Below are positions 39,701 to 48,345 of a DNA stretch of 63,960 bases, piece by piece. The DNA comes from Amycolatopsis anabasis. GTDB taxonomy: Bacteria; Actinomycetota; Actinomycetes; Mycobacteriales; Pseudonocardiaceae. Below the pieces are notes generated by a model. The model had not been told where the DNA came from. It worked only from the letters and a program-made list of their open reading frames with translations, and made no database searches. Position numbers and translations under genes: made by a program. The stretch covers positions 119,955 to 183,914 of the forward strand of contig NZ_VTHK01000018.1 in NCBI RefSeq assembly GCF_009765355.1. The letters run 5' to 3'. Numbering within the stretch: position 1 is the stretch's first letter; each line of letters starts with the position of its first letter.

Positions 39701-41689
39701 TCAGTTGTCGAGGGGGCGGGCGCCGAGGTGTTCGGAGAGGAGGCGGTGGGCGGCCTCGTCCGGATCGATTTCGGCGGCGGGTTCGGCTTGGGGCGCCGGG
39801 CCCGCGTCCTGGGCGATCGGGTCTTCCTCGTCCTCGGGTTCCGGGGGCAGCGGGATGTCCGGTTCGGTGGTCACCGGCCGGGGGCGTTCGGGCTGGGCCG
39901 AGGACGGGCGCTGGAACGACCGCTGCGGCGCTTCCTGCTGCGGGGGCGTTTCCCGTTGGGGCGCTTGACTTTGCGGGGCCGGAGCACTCGGGCGCTGCGG
40001 GGCCGAGCGCGGGGCGGGCGGGTTCGCGGGCGGGGCGGCGGCGCCGCTGCCGTGGACGCAGCGCACCTGCCACTGGCCGCCGAGCACCTCCCGGAGCGCA
40101 CCGGCGATGAACTCGGCGTTGCGGGACTCGGACAGCCGCTTGGCCAGCGGGGCCGCGGTGTGCGCGAGCACCACCGTCGACCCTTCGACGCTCTGCACGG
40201 TGGCGTTGGTCAGCATGGCCTCGGTGCTGCGGCTGGTCTTGCGGATGGCCGCGAGCAGATCCGGCCACACCCGGCGGACGGCGGTGGCGTCGATGCCGCC
40301 GACCGCGGACGGTTCGGGGGGCGCGGCGGGCTCGGGTTCCGGCTGCCAGTCGGCGGCGGCCGGTTTCGGTTGCGCCGCAACGGGTTTCGGTTCGGCGGGC
40401 GCGGGGCGGCTCGGCGCCGGGGCGGGCGGCTCGGGCGCGGCGGCACGCTGCGAAGGGCGCTGGAAGGCGCGCTCGGGCTGAGCCGCCGGGGCGGCGGGCG
40501 CCTCGGGGGCCTGCCCGCCGGAGCCGCCGACGGTGACCCGGCGCTCCAGCCGCTCCAGCCGTTGCAGGACCGCGGCTTCGCTTTCCGAGGCCGACGGCAG
40601 CAGCATCCGCGCGCACAGCAGTTCCAGCAGGAGGCGGGGCGCGGTGGCGCCGCGCATCTCCAGCAGTCCATTGTGGATGATCTCGGCGTAGCGGGACAGC
40701 GTGGCCAGGCCGATCCGCTCGGCCTGCGCGACCATCCGGCCGAGTTCCTCGTCCGGCGCGGACACCAGGCCGCGCGCGGCCGCGTCCGGCACCGAGCGCA
40801 GCAGCACCAGGTCGCGCAGGCGGTCGAGGAGGTCGGTCGCGAAGCGGCGCGGGTCGTGGCCCGCCTCGGCGAGTTTCTCGACGGTGCCGAACACCGCCGC
40901 GGAATCGTCCGCGGACAGCCCGTCGACCATGTCGTCGATCAGGGCGACGTCGGTGACGCCGAGCAGCGCCACCGCGCGCTCGTAGGTGACCCCGTCCGGC
41001 CCGGCCCCGGCGAGCAACTGGTCGAGCACCGACTGGGTGTCGCGGGCGGAACCGCCACCGGCCCGGATGACCAGCGGGTACACCGCGGGTTCGACCGGGA
41101 CGCCTTCGGCGGCCACGTTGCGTTCCAGCAGTTCGCGCATGGCGCTCGGCGGGATCAGCCGGAACGGGTAGTGGTGGGTGCGCGAGCGGATGGTGGTGAG
41201 CACCTTGTCCGGCTCGGTGGTGGCGAAGATGAAGATGAGGTGCTCGGGCGGTTCCTCGACGATCTTCAGCAGGGCGTTGAAGCCCTGCGTGGTGACCATG
41301 TGCGCCTCGTCGATGATGAACACGCGGTAGCGCGATTCGGCCGGGGCGTAGAAGGCGCGGTCGCGCAGCTCGCGGGCGTCGTCGACGCCACCGTGACTGG
41401 CCGCGTCGAGTTCGGTGACGTCGATGCTGCCCGAGCCCTCGGGCGCGAGCGCGCGGCAGGAATCGCATTCGCCGCACGGGTCCGGCGTCGGCCCTTTGAC
41501 GCAGTTCAGCGAGCGCGCCATGATGCGCGCACTGGAGGTCTTGCCGCAGCCGCGGGGGCCGGAGAAGAGGTAGGCATGGTTGATGCGCCCGGCCGCCAGC
41601 GCGGTGCGCAGCGGATCGGTCACATGCTCCTGACCGACGACCTCGGCGAAGGTCGCCGGACGGTACTTGCGGTACAGCGCGAGAGCCAC
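39701..41689 (-). CDS. dnaX: DNA polymerase III subunit gamma/tau
   Basis: Clamp-loader ATPase of 662 residues. Walker A is SGPRGCGKTSSARIMA (about 43-58). The zinc module is LNCVKGPTPDPCGECDSC. Walker B is VFIIDEAHMV, and sensor 1 follows in FIFATTEPDKV. Domain III ends near 380. The rest is a long Pro/Ala/Gln-rich linker plus a tau-like domain (GGIDATAVRRVWPDLLAAIRKTSRSTEAML). The start is GTG. The short SRP RNA gene lies upstream on the same strand, as in mycobacteria. I saw no slippery frameshift sequence, so the full-length form may be the only product. Confidence 0.97.
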   Translation of the reverse strand: MALALYRKYRPATFAEVVGQEHVTDPLRTALAAGRINHAYLFSGPRGCGKTSSARIMARSLNCVKGPTPDPCGECDSCRALAPEGSGSIDVTELDAASHGGVDDARELRDRAFYAPAESRYRVFIIDEAHMVTTQGFNALLKIVEEPPEHLIFIFATTEPDKVLTTIRSRTHHYPFRLIPPSAMRELLERNVAAEGVPVEPAVYPLVIRAGGGSARDTQSVLDQLLAGAGPDGVTYERAVALLGVTDVALIDDMVDGLSADDSAAVFGTVEKLAEAGHDPRRFATDLLDRLRDLVLLRSVPDAAARGLVSAPDEELGRMVAQAERIGLATLSRYAEIIHNGLLEMRGATAPRLLLELLCARMLLPSASESEAAVLQRLERLERRVTVGGSGGQAPEAPAAPAAQPERAFQRPSQRAAAPEPPAPAPSRPAPAEPKPVAAQPKPAAADWQPEPEPAAPPEPSAVGGIDATAVRRVWPDLLAAIRKTSRSTEAMLTNATVQSVEGSTVVLAHTAAPLAKRLSESRNAEFIAGALREVLGGQWQVRCVHGSGAAAPPANPPAPRSAPQRPSAPAPQSQAPQRETPPQQEAPQRSFQRPSSAQPERPRPVTTEPDIPLPPEPEDEEDPIAQDAGPAPQAEPAAEIDPDEAAHRLLSEHLGARPLDN

Positions 41690-41905
41690 CCCGCGAGCCT
41701 ACCGGCCAACCCCGACAGCAAAAGGCTGGGTGCGCCCCCTCCGGATTCGGCAACCGCCACTGGTCCGCAGGAAATTCAAACCGGCGCTGGTCCAAGTCCA
41801 ACGCGCTCAGCGCTCGCCAAGGTGAGGAGCTCGTAACGTGGGGGGGGTCGCCCCCACAGTGAGACAAGGTCGCCGCGAAGCCCCGCAGGGGCGAGCAGCG
41901 GAATA

Positions 41906-41996
41906 GGGGACCCCGCGCACCCGCCAGAGCCTGCTTATCCTTGCTGCCTTCCGGCCCTGGGGAGGTTCACAGGGTGGACGCCGCGCGGGGTCCGTG
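41906..41996 (-). ncRNA. ffs: Small signal recognition particle RNA (4.5S type)
   Basis: On the minus strand the sequence folds as one long hairpin: GGACCCCGCGCGG at the 5' side pairs with the CGCGGGGTCC end. The conserved apical domain contains GTGAACC...CCAGGGCCGGAAGGCAGCAAGG, including the GGAA tetraloop and the AGCA internal-loop strand that bind Ffh. It lies about 220 bases upstream of dnaX. The ends are estimated. A GTGGGGG/CCCCCAC hairpin at 41838-41857 could terminate it. Of the 41690-42114 interval, the rest should hold the dnaX promoter. Confidence 0.93.
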
Positions 41997-42114
41997 GACC
42001 AGTGTAGCGAGCCGGGGGTGCGCGGTGCGTAACCGGGCCGGGGCATAAGGCCGCCTGATACCGCCGGAGCGGGCTTTCTTGGAGGCGCGGCCCGCGCGCG
42101 GGCAGGGTGGGAGC

Positions 42115-43029
42115 ATGACCAACCTCACCGACATCCCGACCGTCGCCGATGTGCATTCGGCGGCCCTGGCGATCCGGCCGTACGTCCGGCGGACGCCGTT
42201 GCTGCCCGTCGAGGTCGACGGCCGCCCGTTGCTGATCAAGCTGGAGCACCTGCAGCGCAGTGGTTCGTTCAAGCTGCGGGGCGCGGTGAGCGCGTTGCTC
42301 TGCGGGCCGCGGCCCGCGCGGGTGGTCACCGCTTCGGGTGGCAATCACGGTCTCGGGGTGGCGACGGCGGCGGCGTTGCTGGGGGTCCCGGCGACGGTGT
42401 TCGTGCCGCGCGGGGTGCCCGAGGGCAAGGCGCGGCGCATCGAGGCGGCGGGGGCGAGCCTGATCCGGCACGGGGACACCTACGCGGAGGCGGCCGCGGA
42501 GGCGCGGGAGGCGGCGACCGCCCCGGGCACGCGGTACCTGCACGCCTACGACGAGCCCGCGGTGATCGCCGGGCAGGGCACGGTGGCGGCCGAGGTGATC
42601 GCCGAGGTGCCGGAGACCGACGCGGTGGTGGTCGCCGTGGGTGGTGGCGGGCTGGCCGCGGGGACCGCGCTGGCGATCGGCGGGCGCACCACGTTCGCGG
42701 TGGAGCCGCGGAACTGCTGCTCGTTGCGGGAGGCGTTGCGGGCGGGTGAACCGGTGGACGTGGCGGTCGATTCGGTCGCCGCGTCCGCGCTGGGCGCGAC
42801 CCGGGCGGGCACGCTCGCGTTCGCGGTGCTGAACACGCCGCGGACGGTGCCCGTGCTGGTGGACGACGACGAGATCCTCGCCGCCCGGGACCGGTTGTGG
42901 GAGGAGTTCCGGCTGGCGGTGGAACCGGCCGCCGCGGCGCCGTTCGCGGCGTGGCTGGCGGGCCGGATCCCGGCCGAGTTGCCGTGCCTGGTGCTGTGCG
43001 GCGCGAACACCGACTGGGCGCCGGAGTGA
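42115..43029 (+). CDS. PLP-dependent serine/threonine dehydratase-like enzyme
   Basis: Fold-type II PLP enzyme of 304 residues. The lysine for PLP is in HLQRSGSFKLRGA (about 47-58), Asn in TASGGNHGLGVATAA, and the phosphate-binding glycine loop is VVVAVGGGGLAAG. The final CGANTDW stands where the CGGN of threonine deaminases is expected. There is no C-terminal ACT domain, so it is the catabolic or racemase-like form. Substrate (Ser, Thr or hydroxyaspartate) is unsettled. It is convergent with the glycosyltransferase gene; the stops are almost touching. Confidence 0.9.
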   Translation: MTNLTDIPTVADVHSAALAIRPYVRRTPLLPVEVDGRPLLIKLEHLQRSGSFKLRGAVSALLCGPRPARVVTASGGNHGLGVATAAALLGVPATVFVPRGVPEGKARRIEAAGASLIRHGDTYAEAAAEAREAATAPGTRYLHAYDEPAVIAGQGTVAAEVIAEVPETDAVVVAVGGGGLAAGTALAIGGRTTFAVEPRNCCSLREALRAGEPVDVAVDSVAASALGATRAGTLAFAVLNTPRTVPVLVDDDEILAARDRLWEEFRLAVEPAAAAPFAAWLAGRIPAELPCLVLCGANTDWAPE

Positions 43030-43030
43030 G

Positions 43031-44857
43031 TCAGCGCGGCCGGGTGAGGTCGTACACCGTGGTTCCGCCGACGGTCAGCGGGGTGAAGGTGTCCTCGACC
43101 CAGGTCGCGATCTCGTTCGCTCCGCCGCGCGTGCGGCCGCCCGCGAGGAAGTAGCGCACCTCGCCGTTGGCCACATACTGCTGGAACCGTTCGAGGGCCG
43201 GCGCCGGGTCGCGGCCGGAGAAGCCGCCGATCGCCATGATCGATTTCCCGGTGCTCAGGGCGAGTCCGGCGGCTTCCTGCGCCCCGCCGGTGGCCGCGGC
43301 CCATTTCGTGGTCGTGCCGGTGAGCAGCGCGGTGAGTTCGTCGTCGGTCGGCTCACCGGGGCGGCCGAAGCCGCTCGAGACCGGCCCGGCGTTCGGGATG
43401 CCCCCGGAATGCGAGGTGGCCGCGGTCGCGACCGCGTACGAGGACATCCCCAGCAGCCCCGCGCACACCATGGCCACCAGCAGCGGTTTCGCGGCGCCGC
43501 GGACGCGGTCCGCGCCGAACAGCAGGGCGAACACGGTCACCGCGACCAGCACGAGCACCAGGAAACGCAGCCAGGGATGCCAGGAACCGTTGCGGGACAA
43601 CAGGATGAACGTCCACACCCCGGTCGCGGCGAGCATCAGGGCGAGCGCGGCGCGGGCGGCGAAGTTGTGGCGGCCGCGCCAGAGTCCGGTTCCCGCGAGG
43701 GCGGTCAGCGCGGCGGCCGCGGGGGCGAGCGCGACCGTGTAGTAGGGGTGGATGATGCCGCTCATCAGGCTGAAGGTGAGCCCGGTGCCGACGAGCCAGC
43801 CGCCCCAGAGCAGCACTGCGGCGCGGGTGCGGTCGGTGCGGGGCGCGCGGCGGGTGAACCACAGCCCGGCGATCAGCGCGATGAGCGCCGCGGGCAGCAG
43901 CCAGGACACCTCGAGGCCGAAGCTCTCCCCGAACATCCGGCCGAGCCCGGCCTCCCCGCCGAATCCCCGGCTTCCGCCAGGGCCGATCATCATCCCGGGA
44001 CCGCTGCCGCCGGGGTCGCCGTCACCGCCGAGGATGCGGCCGAGCCCGTTGTAGCCGAGCGCGAGTTCCAGCGCGCTGTTCGTCGTGGAGCCGCCGATGT
44101 ACGGCCTGGACGCGGCGGGCCAGAGGGCGACGGCCGCGACCCACCAGCCCGCGGACACGATCACCGCGCCCGCGGCGGCGCACAGGTGCGCCAGGCGGCG
44201 GCCGAACGAGGTCGGCGCGGCGACCAGGTACACCAGCGCGAACGCGGGCAGCACCAGGAAGGCCTGCAGCATCTTGGTGAGGAAGCCGAATCCGATCGCG
44301 ACGCCCGCGAGGACGAGCCAGCGCGCGCTCGCCTGCTCGGTGGCGCGGACGGTGCAGTACGCGCCGGCCACCAGCAGCAGGACCAGCACGGCGTCCGGGT
44401 TGTTGTAGCGGAACATGAGCGCGGCGACCGGGGTCAGTGCGAGCGCGGCGCCCGCGACCAGTCCGGCGGCAGGGCCGGAGACGCGGCGGACCGCGGCGTA
44501 GAGCAGGCCGACCGAGGCGACCCCGGCGAGGGCGTCCGGGACCAGCATGCTCCAGCTGGAGAACCCGAAGATCCGGCCGGACAGCCCCATCAGCCACAGC
44601 GCGGCGGGCGGTTTGTCGACCGTGATCACGTTGCCGGGGTCGAGCGCGCCGAAGAACCACGCCTTCCAGCTCTGCGTGCCCGCCTGGACGGCCATGGCGT
44701 AGTAGTCGTTGCCGTATCCGGAGGAACCGAGGCGCCACAGGTACAGCGCGGCCGTGGCGATCAGCAGGACGGCCAGGGCGGCGCGGTCCGCGGTGATCCG
44801 GGGCGCTTTGACCGGCGGCGGGTTCTCGACACGGCTTAGGGCGGGCGCACTCGTCAT
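43031..44857 (-). CDS. ArnT-like glycosyltransferase family 39 membrane protein
   Basis: Polytopic protein of 608 residues with about 12 helices. The family Asp motif follows helix 1: YLWRLGSSGYGNDYYAMAVQAG, then GNVITVDKPPAALWLMGLSG with the DKPP motif of PMT/ArnT-type transferases. A Gly-rich extracytoplasmic loop (GDGDPGGSGPGMMIGPGG) and a C-terminal soluble domain of about 130 residues complete it. It should move a sugar from a polyprenyl phosphate to an external acceptor. ATG 44857 has GGTGGGG upstream. It lies downstream of the TrcRS-like genes on the same strand, so it may be part of their regulon. Confidence 0.9.
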   Translation of the reverse strand: MTSAPALSRVENPPPVKAPRITADRAALAVLLIATAALYLWRLGSSGYGNDYYAMAVQAGTQSWKAWFFGALDPGNVITVDKPPAALWLMGLSGRIFGFSSWSMLVPDALAGVASVGLLYAAVRRVSGPAAGLVAGAALALTPVAALMFRYNNPDAVLVLLLVAGAYCTVRATEQASARWLVLAGVAIGFGFLTKMLQAFLVLPAFALVYLVAAPTSFGRRLAHLCAAAGAVIVSAGWWVAAVALWPAASRPYIGGSTTNSALELALGYNGLGRILGGDGDPGGSGPGMMIGPGGSRGFGGEAGLGRMFGESFGLEVSWLLPAALIALIAGLWFTRRAPRTDRTRAAVLLWGGWLVGTGLTFSLMSGIIHPYYTVALAPAAAALTALAGTGLWRGRHNFAARAALALMLAATGVWTFILLSRNGSWHPWLRFLVLVLVAVTVFALLFGADRVRGAAKPLLVAMVCAGLLGMSSYAVATAATSHSGGIPNAGPVSSGFGRPGEPTDDELTALLTGTTTKWAAATGGAQEAAGLALSTGKSIMAIGGFSGRDPAPALERFQQYVANGEVRYFLAGGRTRGGANEIATWVEDTFTPLTVGGTTVYDLTRPR

Positions 44858-44946
44858 GGCCCCACCGTCGCGGCCACCGATGTGCCTACGTTGTGCACTC
44901 CCTGTGCGCGGGCTGTGAGTGGGCGGGACGTGGAATCCGGGTTCCC

Positions 44947-45072
44947 GAGTGTTGAACTCGCTTGCCTGAATGTGCAATTCGTTTACCGGAACGTGCGACT
45001 CGTGCCGAAACGGGGGAACTCGGGCTACCGGAACGGGGGACTCGCGCGACGGGAACGGGGGACTCGCGGGGT
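44947..45072 (+). repeat. 21-base tandem array F2 (six units)
   Basis: Units begin at 44947, 44968, 44989, 45010, 45031 and 45052, each exactly 21 bases. The first ones fit GTGCAAYTCGCYTACC; the last three drift to a GAACGGGGGACTCG form. The array ends on the first base of the histidine kinase stop codon and fills most of the 214-base gap to the glycosyltransferase gene. Confidence 0.88.
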
Positions 45073-46577
45073 CAGGGTTTGTAGGGGAGGTGGGTGGCGG
45101 GGTCGGGGAAGGTGACGGTGAACGTGGTGCGGCCGGGTCGGCTGTCGACGCGCACGTCGCCCCGGTGCGCGGCGACGACGGCGGCCACGATCGCCAGGCC
45201 GAGGCCGGTGCTGCCCGCGGCACGGGAACGGGACGTGTCGCCGCGCGCGAAGCGTTCGAACACCTCGGGCAGGAGCACCGGCGGGATACCGGGCCCGTCG
45301 TCGCTGACCGCGAGCGTCACCAGACCGTCGCTTGTGGACAGTGCGGTGGTGACCTCGGTCCCCGGCGGGGTGTGCGTGCGCGCGTTGTTCAGCAGGTTGA
45401 GCACGACCTGGTGCAGCTGGCCGGAATCGCCGAGCACGGTGATCGGTTCGGCGGGCACGTCGAGCGGCCACTCGTGGTCCGGGCCCGCCGCGTGCGCGTC
45501 GGCCACCGCGTCGGCGACCAGGCGGGACAGGTCCACCGGCTCGTGCACGACCGGTCGCCCGGAATCCAGGCGCGCCAGCAGAAGCAAGTCCTCGACCAAG
45601 GTGGTCATCCGGGCCGATTCGGATTCGACGCGGGACAGCGCGAACGACACGTCCGGCGGCAGTTCGTCGGCGTGGCGGCGGCTCAGTTCGGCGTACCCCC
45701 GGATCGCGGCCAGCGGCGTGCGGAGTTCGTGGCTGGCGTCGGCGACGAACTGGCGCACCTTGCTCTCGCTGTTCTGGCGGGCGGACAGGGCGTTCGCCAC
45801 GTGCCCGAGCATCCGGTTCAGGGCCGCGCCGAGCTTGCCCACCTCGGTCCGCGGATCGGTGTCCACATCGGACACCCGCACGGAGAGCGCGACCTCGCCG
45901 CGGTCGAGCGGCAGTTCGGCGACCTGTGCGGCGGTGGTGGCGAGCCGGTCGAGCGGGCGCAGCGTCTTGCGGATGGTCAGCGCGCCGACCGCGCCGGTGA
46001 CCAGCAGCGCGCCGAGCGCGACCCCGCCGAAGATGAATCCCAGCTGCCACAAGGTTTCCGACACCTCGCCCATGGGCAGGCCGGTGATCAGCACGTCCCC
46101 CGCCGGGCCGCGATGCGCGACCAGCCGGTACTCGCCGAGCGATCCGAGGTTCCGGCTCTGCGGCGCCCCGTTCCGGGGCAGGTTCACCAGCACGGCCAGC
46201 TGGTCGGTCGGCACGTGGTCGAACTGGATCCGGTCGCGCTGGGCCGGATCGGTGTTCGCGCGGAGCACCCCGGCGCGGACCTCGCCGTCCGGTCCGATGT
46301 GCGCGGCGAGCGTGCCGACGCCCTGGCCGACGGCGCGCAGCGCGTCCGGCGGCGGCCGGTCGATGCCGGGAAAGCCCGGCCGGTTCGGCGGCGGCGGACG
46401 GTTGCCGCGCTCGCTGGCCGCGGCGAGCCGGTTGTCCAGCTGGCCGAGCAGGAACTCGCGCAGCGCGAACTCGGTCACCACGCCGACCACCAGGCACACC
46501 AAAGCCAGCAGCCCGGCCAGCTGGGCGATCAGGCGCCGCCGCAGCGACCAGCGGTTAGCTCGCCGGTTTGAGGACAT
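45072..46577 (-). CDS. Sensor histidine kinase (OmpR-type partner, TrcS-like)
   Basis: Membrane kinase of 501 residues. Helix 1 is at about 16-38 and helix 2 at about 176-200, with a proline-rich extracytoplasmic sensor between them (NRPPPPNRPGFPGIDRPPPD). HAMP follows, then the H-box FVADASHELRTPLAAIRGY. The ATPase domain has N-box NLLNNARTHTP, G1 DDGPGIP and G2 GSTGLGLAIV. It overlaps the response regulator gene by 23 bases. The pair resembles TrcR/TrcS of M. tuberculosis. Signal unknown; envelope stress is plausible given the neighbouring glycosyltransferase. Confidence 0.95.
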   Translation of the reverse strand: MSSNRRANRWSLRRRLIAQLAGLLALVCLVVGVVTEFALREFLLGQLDNRLAAASERGNRPPPPNRPGFPGIDRPPPDALRAVGQGVGTLAAHIGPDGEVRAGVLRANTDPAQRDRIQFDHVPTDQLAVLVNLPRNGAPQSRNLGSLGEYRLVAHRGPAGDVLITGLPMGEVSETLWQLGFIFGGVALGALLVTGAVGALTIRKTLRPLDRLATTAAQVAELPLDRGEVALSVRVSDVDTDPRTEVGKLGAALNRMLGHVANALSARQNSESKVRQFVADASHELRTPLAAIRGYAELSRRHADELPPDVSFALSRVESESARMTTLVEDLLLLARLDSGRPVVHEPVDLSRLVADAVADAHAAGPDHEWPLDVPAEPITVLGDSGQLHQVVLNLLNNARTHTPPGTEVTTALSTSDGLVTLAVSDDGPGIPPVLLPEVFERFARGDTSRSRAAGSTGLGLAIVAAVVAAHRGDVRVDSRPGRTTFTVTFPDPATHLPYKP

Positions 46578-47277
46578 ACCCGGCGCCGCGCATGGTGTGG
46601 ATCATGGGCTCCCGGTCGGCGTCGATCTTCTTGCGTAGGTAGGAAATATAGAGCTCGACGATATTCGCCTGCCCACCGAAGTCGTAACTCCACACGCGAT
46701 CGAGGATCTGCGCCTTGCTCAGCACCCGTCTGGGGTTCCGCATCAGGAACCGCAGCAGCTCGAACTCGGTGGCGGTGAGCGGGATCGACTCGCCCGACCG
46801 ATGCACCTCCCGGCTGTCCTCGTCCAGGGTGAGGTCGCCGACCACCAGCTTCGAGCCCTGGCTGCCGGACACCCCGTGCGCCCGGCGCAGCAGCGCGCGC
46901 AGGCGCAGCGCGACCTCCTCCAGGCTGAACGGTTTGGTCACGTAGTCGTCGCCGCCCGCGGTGAGCCCGGCGATCCGGTCCTCGACGGCGTCCTTCGCGG
47001 TGAGGAACAGCACCGGGAGGTGGGGCGCCCCGGCGCGCATCCGGCGCAGCACCTCGAGGCCGGAGAAGTCCGGCAGCATCACGTCGAGCACGACCACGTC
47101 CGGCCGGAACTCCCGCGCGACCCGGACCGCTTCGGCGCCGGTCCCCGCGGTGCGGATCTCCCAGCCTTCCATGCGCAGGGCCATGGACATCAGCTCGGCG
47201 AGGGTGGATTCGTCGTCGACCACCAGCACGCGCACCGGCGTGCCGTCGGCGCGGCGCAGCTCGGTCGGAGTTTTCAC
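46555..47277 (-). CDS. OmpR-family response regulator (TrcR-like)
   Basis: Regulator of 240 residues from GTG 47277. The receiver domain has the acidic pair VVDDES, phosphoacceptor Asp in VVVLDVMLPDFSG and Lys in DDYVTKPF. The winged-helix DNA-binding domain ends GQANIVELYISYLRKKIDADREPMIHTMRGAGYVLKP, the OmpR-family signature. A ribosome binding site is not clear. It is divergent from the DUF5666-like membrane protein gene with 154 bases between starts, so autoregulation and control of that gene are plausible. Confidence 0.95.
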   Translation of the reverse strand: MKTPTELRRADGTPVRVLVVDDESTLAELMSMALRMEGWEIRTAGTGAEAVRVAREFRPDVVVLDVMLPDFSGLEVLRRMRAGAPHLPVLFLTAKDAVEDRIAGLTAGGDDYVTKPFSLEEVALRLRALLRRAHGVSGSQGSKLVVGDLTLDEDSREVHRSGESIPLTATEFELLRFLMRNPRRVLSKAQILDRVWSYDFGGQANIVELYISYLRKKIDADREPMIHTMRGAGYVLKPAS

Positions 47278-47431
47278 GGTGTCATCTTGAACGGTCCGGA
47301 TGGGCCGAAGCTGTGCCCCTTCTGTGTATTTGCTGTGAGCGGTCCACAGTCCTCGCCTACCCGTGGCACAGCTCGCGCACAGCGTGCGCGGTGAAGCTGG
47401 GCGGCGACGGCACCAGGAGGAAGGACCGAAG

Positions 47432-47995
47432 ATGACTACCGATCCCGCCCAGCGACCCGAGGGTGCGAACTGGGGCGACCCGCCGCCCGCCGAGCCGGCC
47501 AAGCGCTGGTCCGGCAAGAAGACCGCCGCGGCGGCCGGGATCGCGGTGGCGATCGCGGCGGCCGGTGGCGTGGCGATCTACGCGGGCACCAGCGCCAACG
47601 GGAGCGAGCAGGCGGGCGGGCGGATGACGGGGCCCGGCGGCGGGATGGGCGGGGCGCCGCGGGAGGCGCTGCACGGCGACTTCGTGGTGTCCGACGGCAA
47701 CGGCGGGTATACGACCGAGCGGATGCAGACCGGCGAGGTGACCGCGATCAGCGCGACCTCGATCACGGCGGCCAGCAAGGACGGCTACACGCAGACGTAC
47801 GCGATCGACGCTGGCACGCGGAAGACTTCGGATCCGAAGACCGGGGACACGGTCACGGTGATCGCGAAGGTCACCGGGCAGACGGCCACCGCGACCAGCA
47901 TCGGCGAGGGCGACGCGATGCGGGGGCAGCCGCCGGGCATGGGCGGCCAGCGGCAACCCGGTCAGCAAGGCGGCCGCCGCGGCGACGGCACCTGA
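47432..47995 (+). CDS. Membrane-anchored protein with DUF5666-like domain
   Basis: Protein of 187 residues. A cytoplasmic N-terminus of about 30 is followed by one helix (TAAAAGIAVAIAAAGGVAIYAGTSA), and the rest is outside. The external domain has a small beta pattern, MQTGEVTAISATSITAASKDGYTQTYAIDAGT, then GDTVTVIAKVTGQTATATSI, as in DUF5666 proteins. The tail is Gly/Arg/Gln-rich. The start has AGGAGGAAGG. It is divergent from the two-component genes, a frequent position for a target of the regulator. Function unknown. Confidence 0.8.
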   Translation: MTTDPAQRPEGANWGDPPPAEPAKRWSGKKTAAAAGIAVAIAAAGGVAIYAGTSANGSEQAGGRMTGPGGGMGGAPREALHGDFVVSDGNGGYTTERMQTGEVTAISATSITAASKDGYTQTYAIDAGTRKTSDPKTGDTVTVIAKVTGQTATATSIGEGDAMRGQPPGMGGQRQPGQQGGRRGDGT

Positions 47996-48012
47996 GCCCG
48001 CCGCACCCCTTC

Positions 48013-48086
48013 CGCGTGAATGGTCCGTTCATGCCGCTAGGGGGACCCCTTGATTCAAGGGTAGCGAGTGGTACCGACATTTCCGG
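48013..48086 (-). repeat. Dispersed repeat family B, copy 2
   Basis: Reverse complement of copy 1 (30914-30987) with few differences: GAATGGTCCGTTCATG, then AGGGGGACCCCTTGATTC, then ACCGACATTTCCGG. It lies 17 bases beyond the preceding gene. The two copies are inverted relative to each other, 17 kb apart. Confidence 0.9.
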
Positions 48087-48215
48087 TGAGGTTTCCGCAG
48101 GTGAGGTTCCTCATGCGGAGCCGGGCCGGGGTTCCTCAGCGTGACCAGGTTTCCCAGCGGGGCCGGGGTTCCCAGCGGGGCCGGGGTTCCTCAGCGGGGC
48201 GGGGATTTCGTAGCG
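48087..48215. repeat. Degenerate short tandem repeat
   Basis: GC-rich units of about 18-20 bases built on GGGGTTCCTCAGCGGGGC and GGTTTCCCAGCGGGGC repeat at least four times between 48125 and 48210. Together with repeat B2 and a partial family C copy it fills the 47996-48345 gap; no gene is supported here. Confidence 0.65.
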
Positions 48216-48232
48216 GCGGTGCGAAGGTTGGG

Positions 48233-48275
48233 GTTGTGAGTGTTTGGGCCGGTGCCAACCGGCCTGGCCGGTCCC
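48233..48275. repeat. Family C palindrome, decayed copy
   Basis: GGTTGTGAGTGTTTGGGCCGG...CCAACCGGCC resembles the left half and centre of family C; the right arm is lost. Confidence 0.55.
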
Positions 48276-48345
48276 GCCTTCCAAGACCCGGCTCCTTGCG
48301 TGTGCGCGGCGGGCGCGGGGCGCGGCTTGTGCCAGAGTGATCCGC

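Noticed and set aside
39701..41689. Programmed frameshift in dnaX producing gamma
   Set aside because: No A/T-rich slippery heptamer followed by a hairpin was seen at the expected place.
42546..43304. Long minus-strand frame opposite the dehydratase gene
   Set aside because: It is antisense to a well-supported PLP enzyme and shows no family motif; long shadow frames are common at this GC content.
44935..45060. Seven-residue repeated peptide encoded by the 21-base arrays
   Set aside because: The repeating peptide follows from the period being a multiple of three; frames lack starts, ribosome sites and consistent strand.
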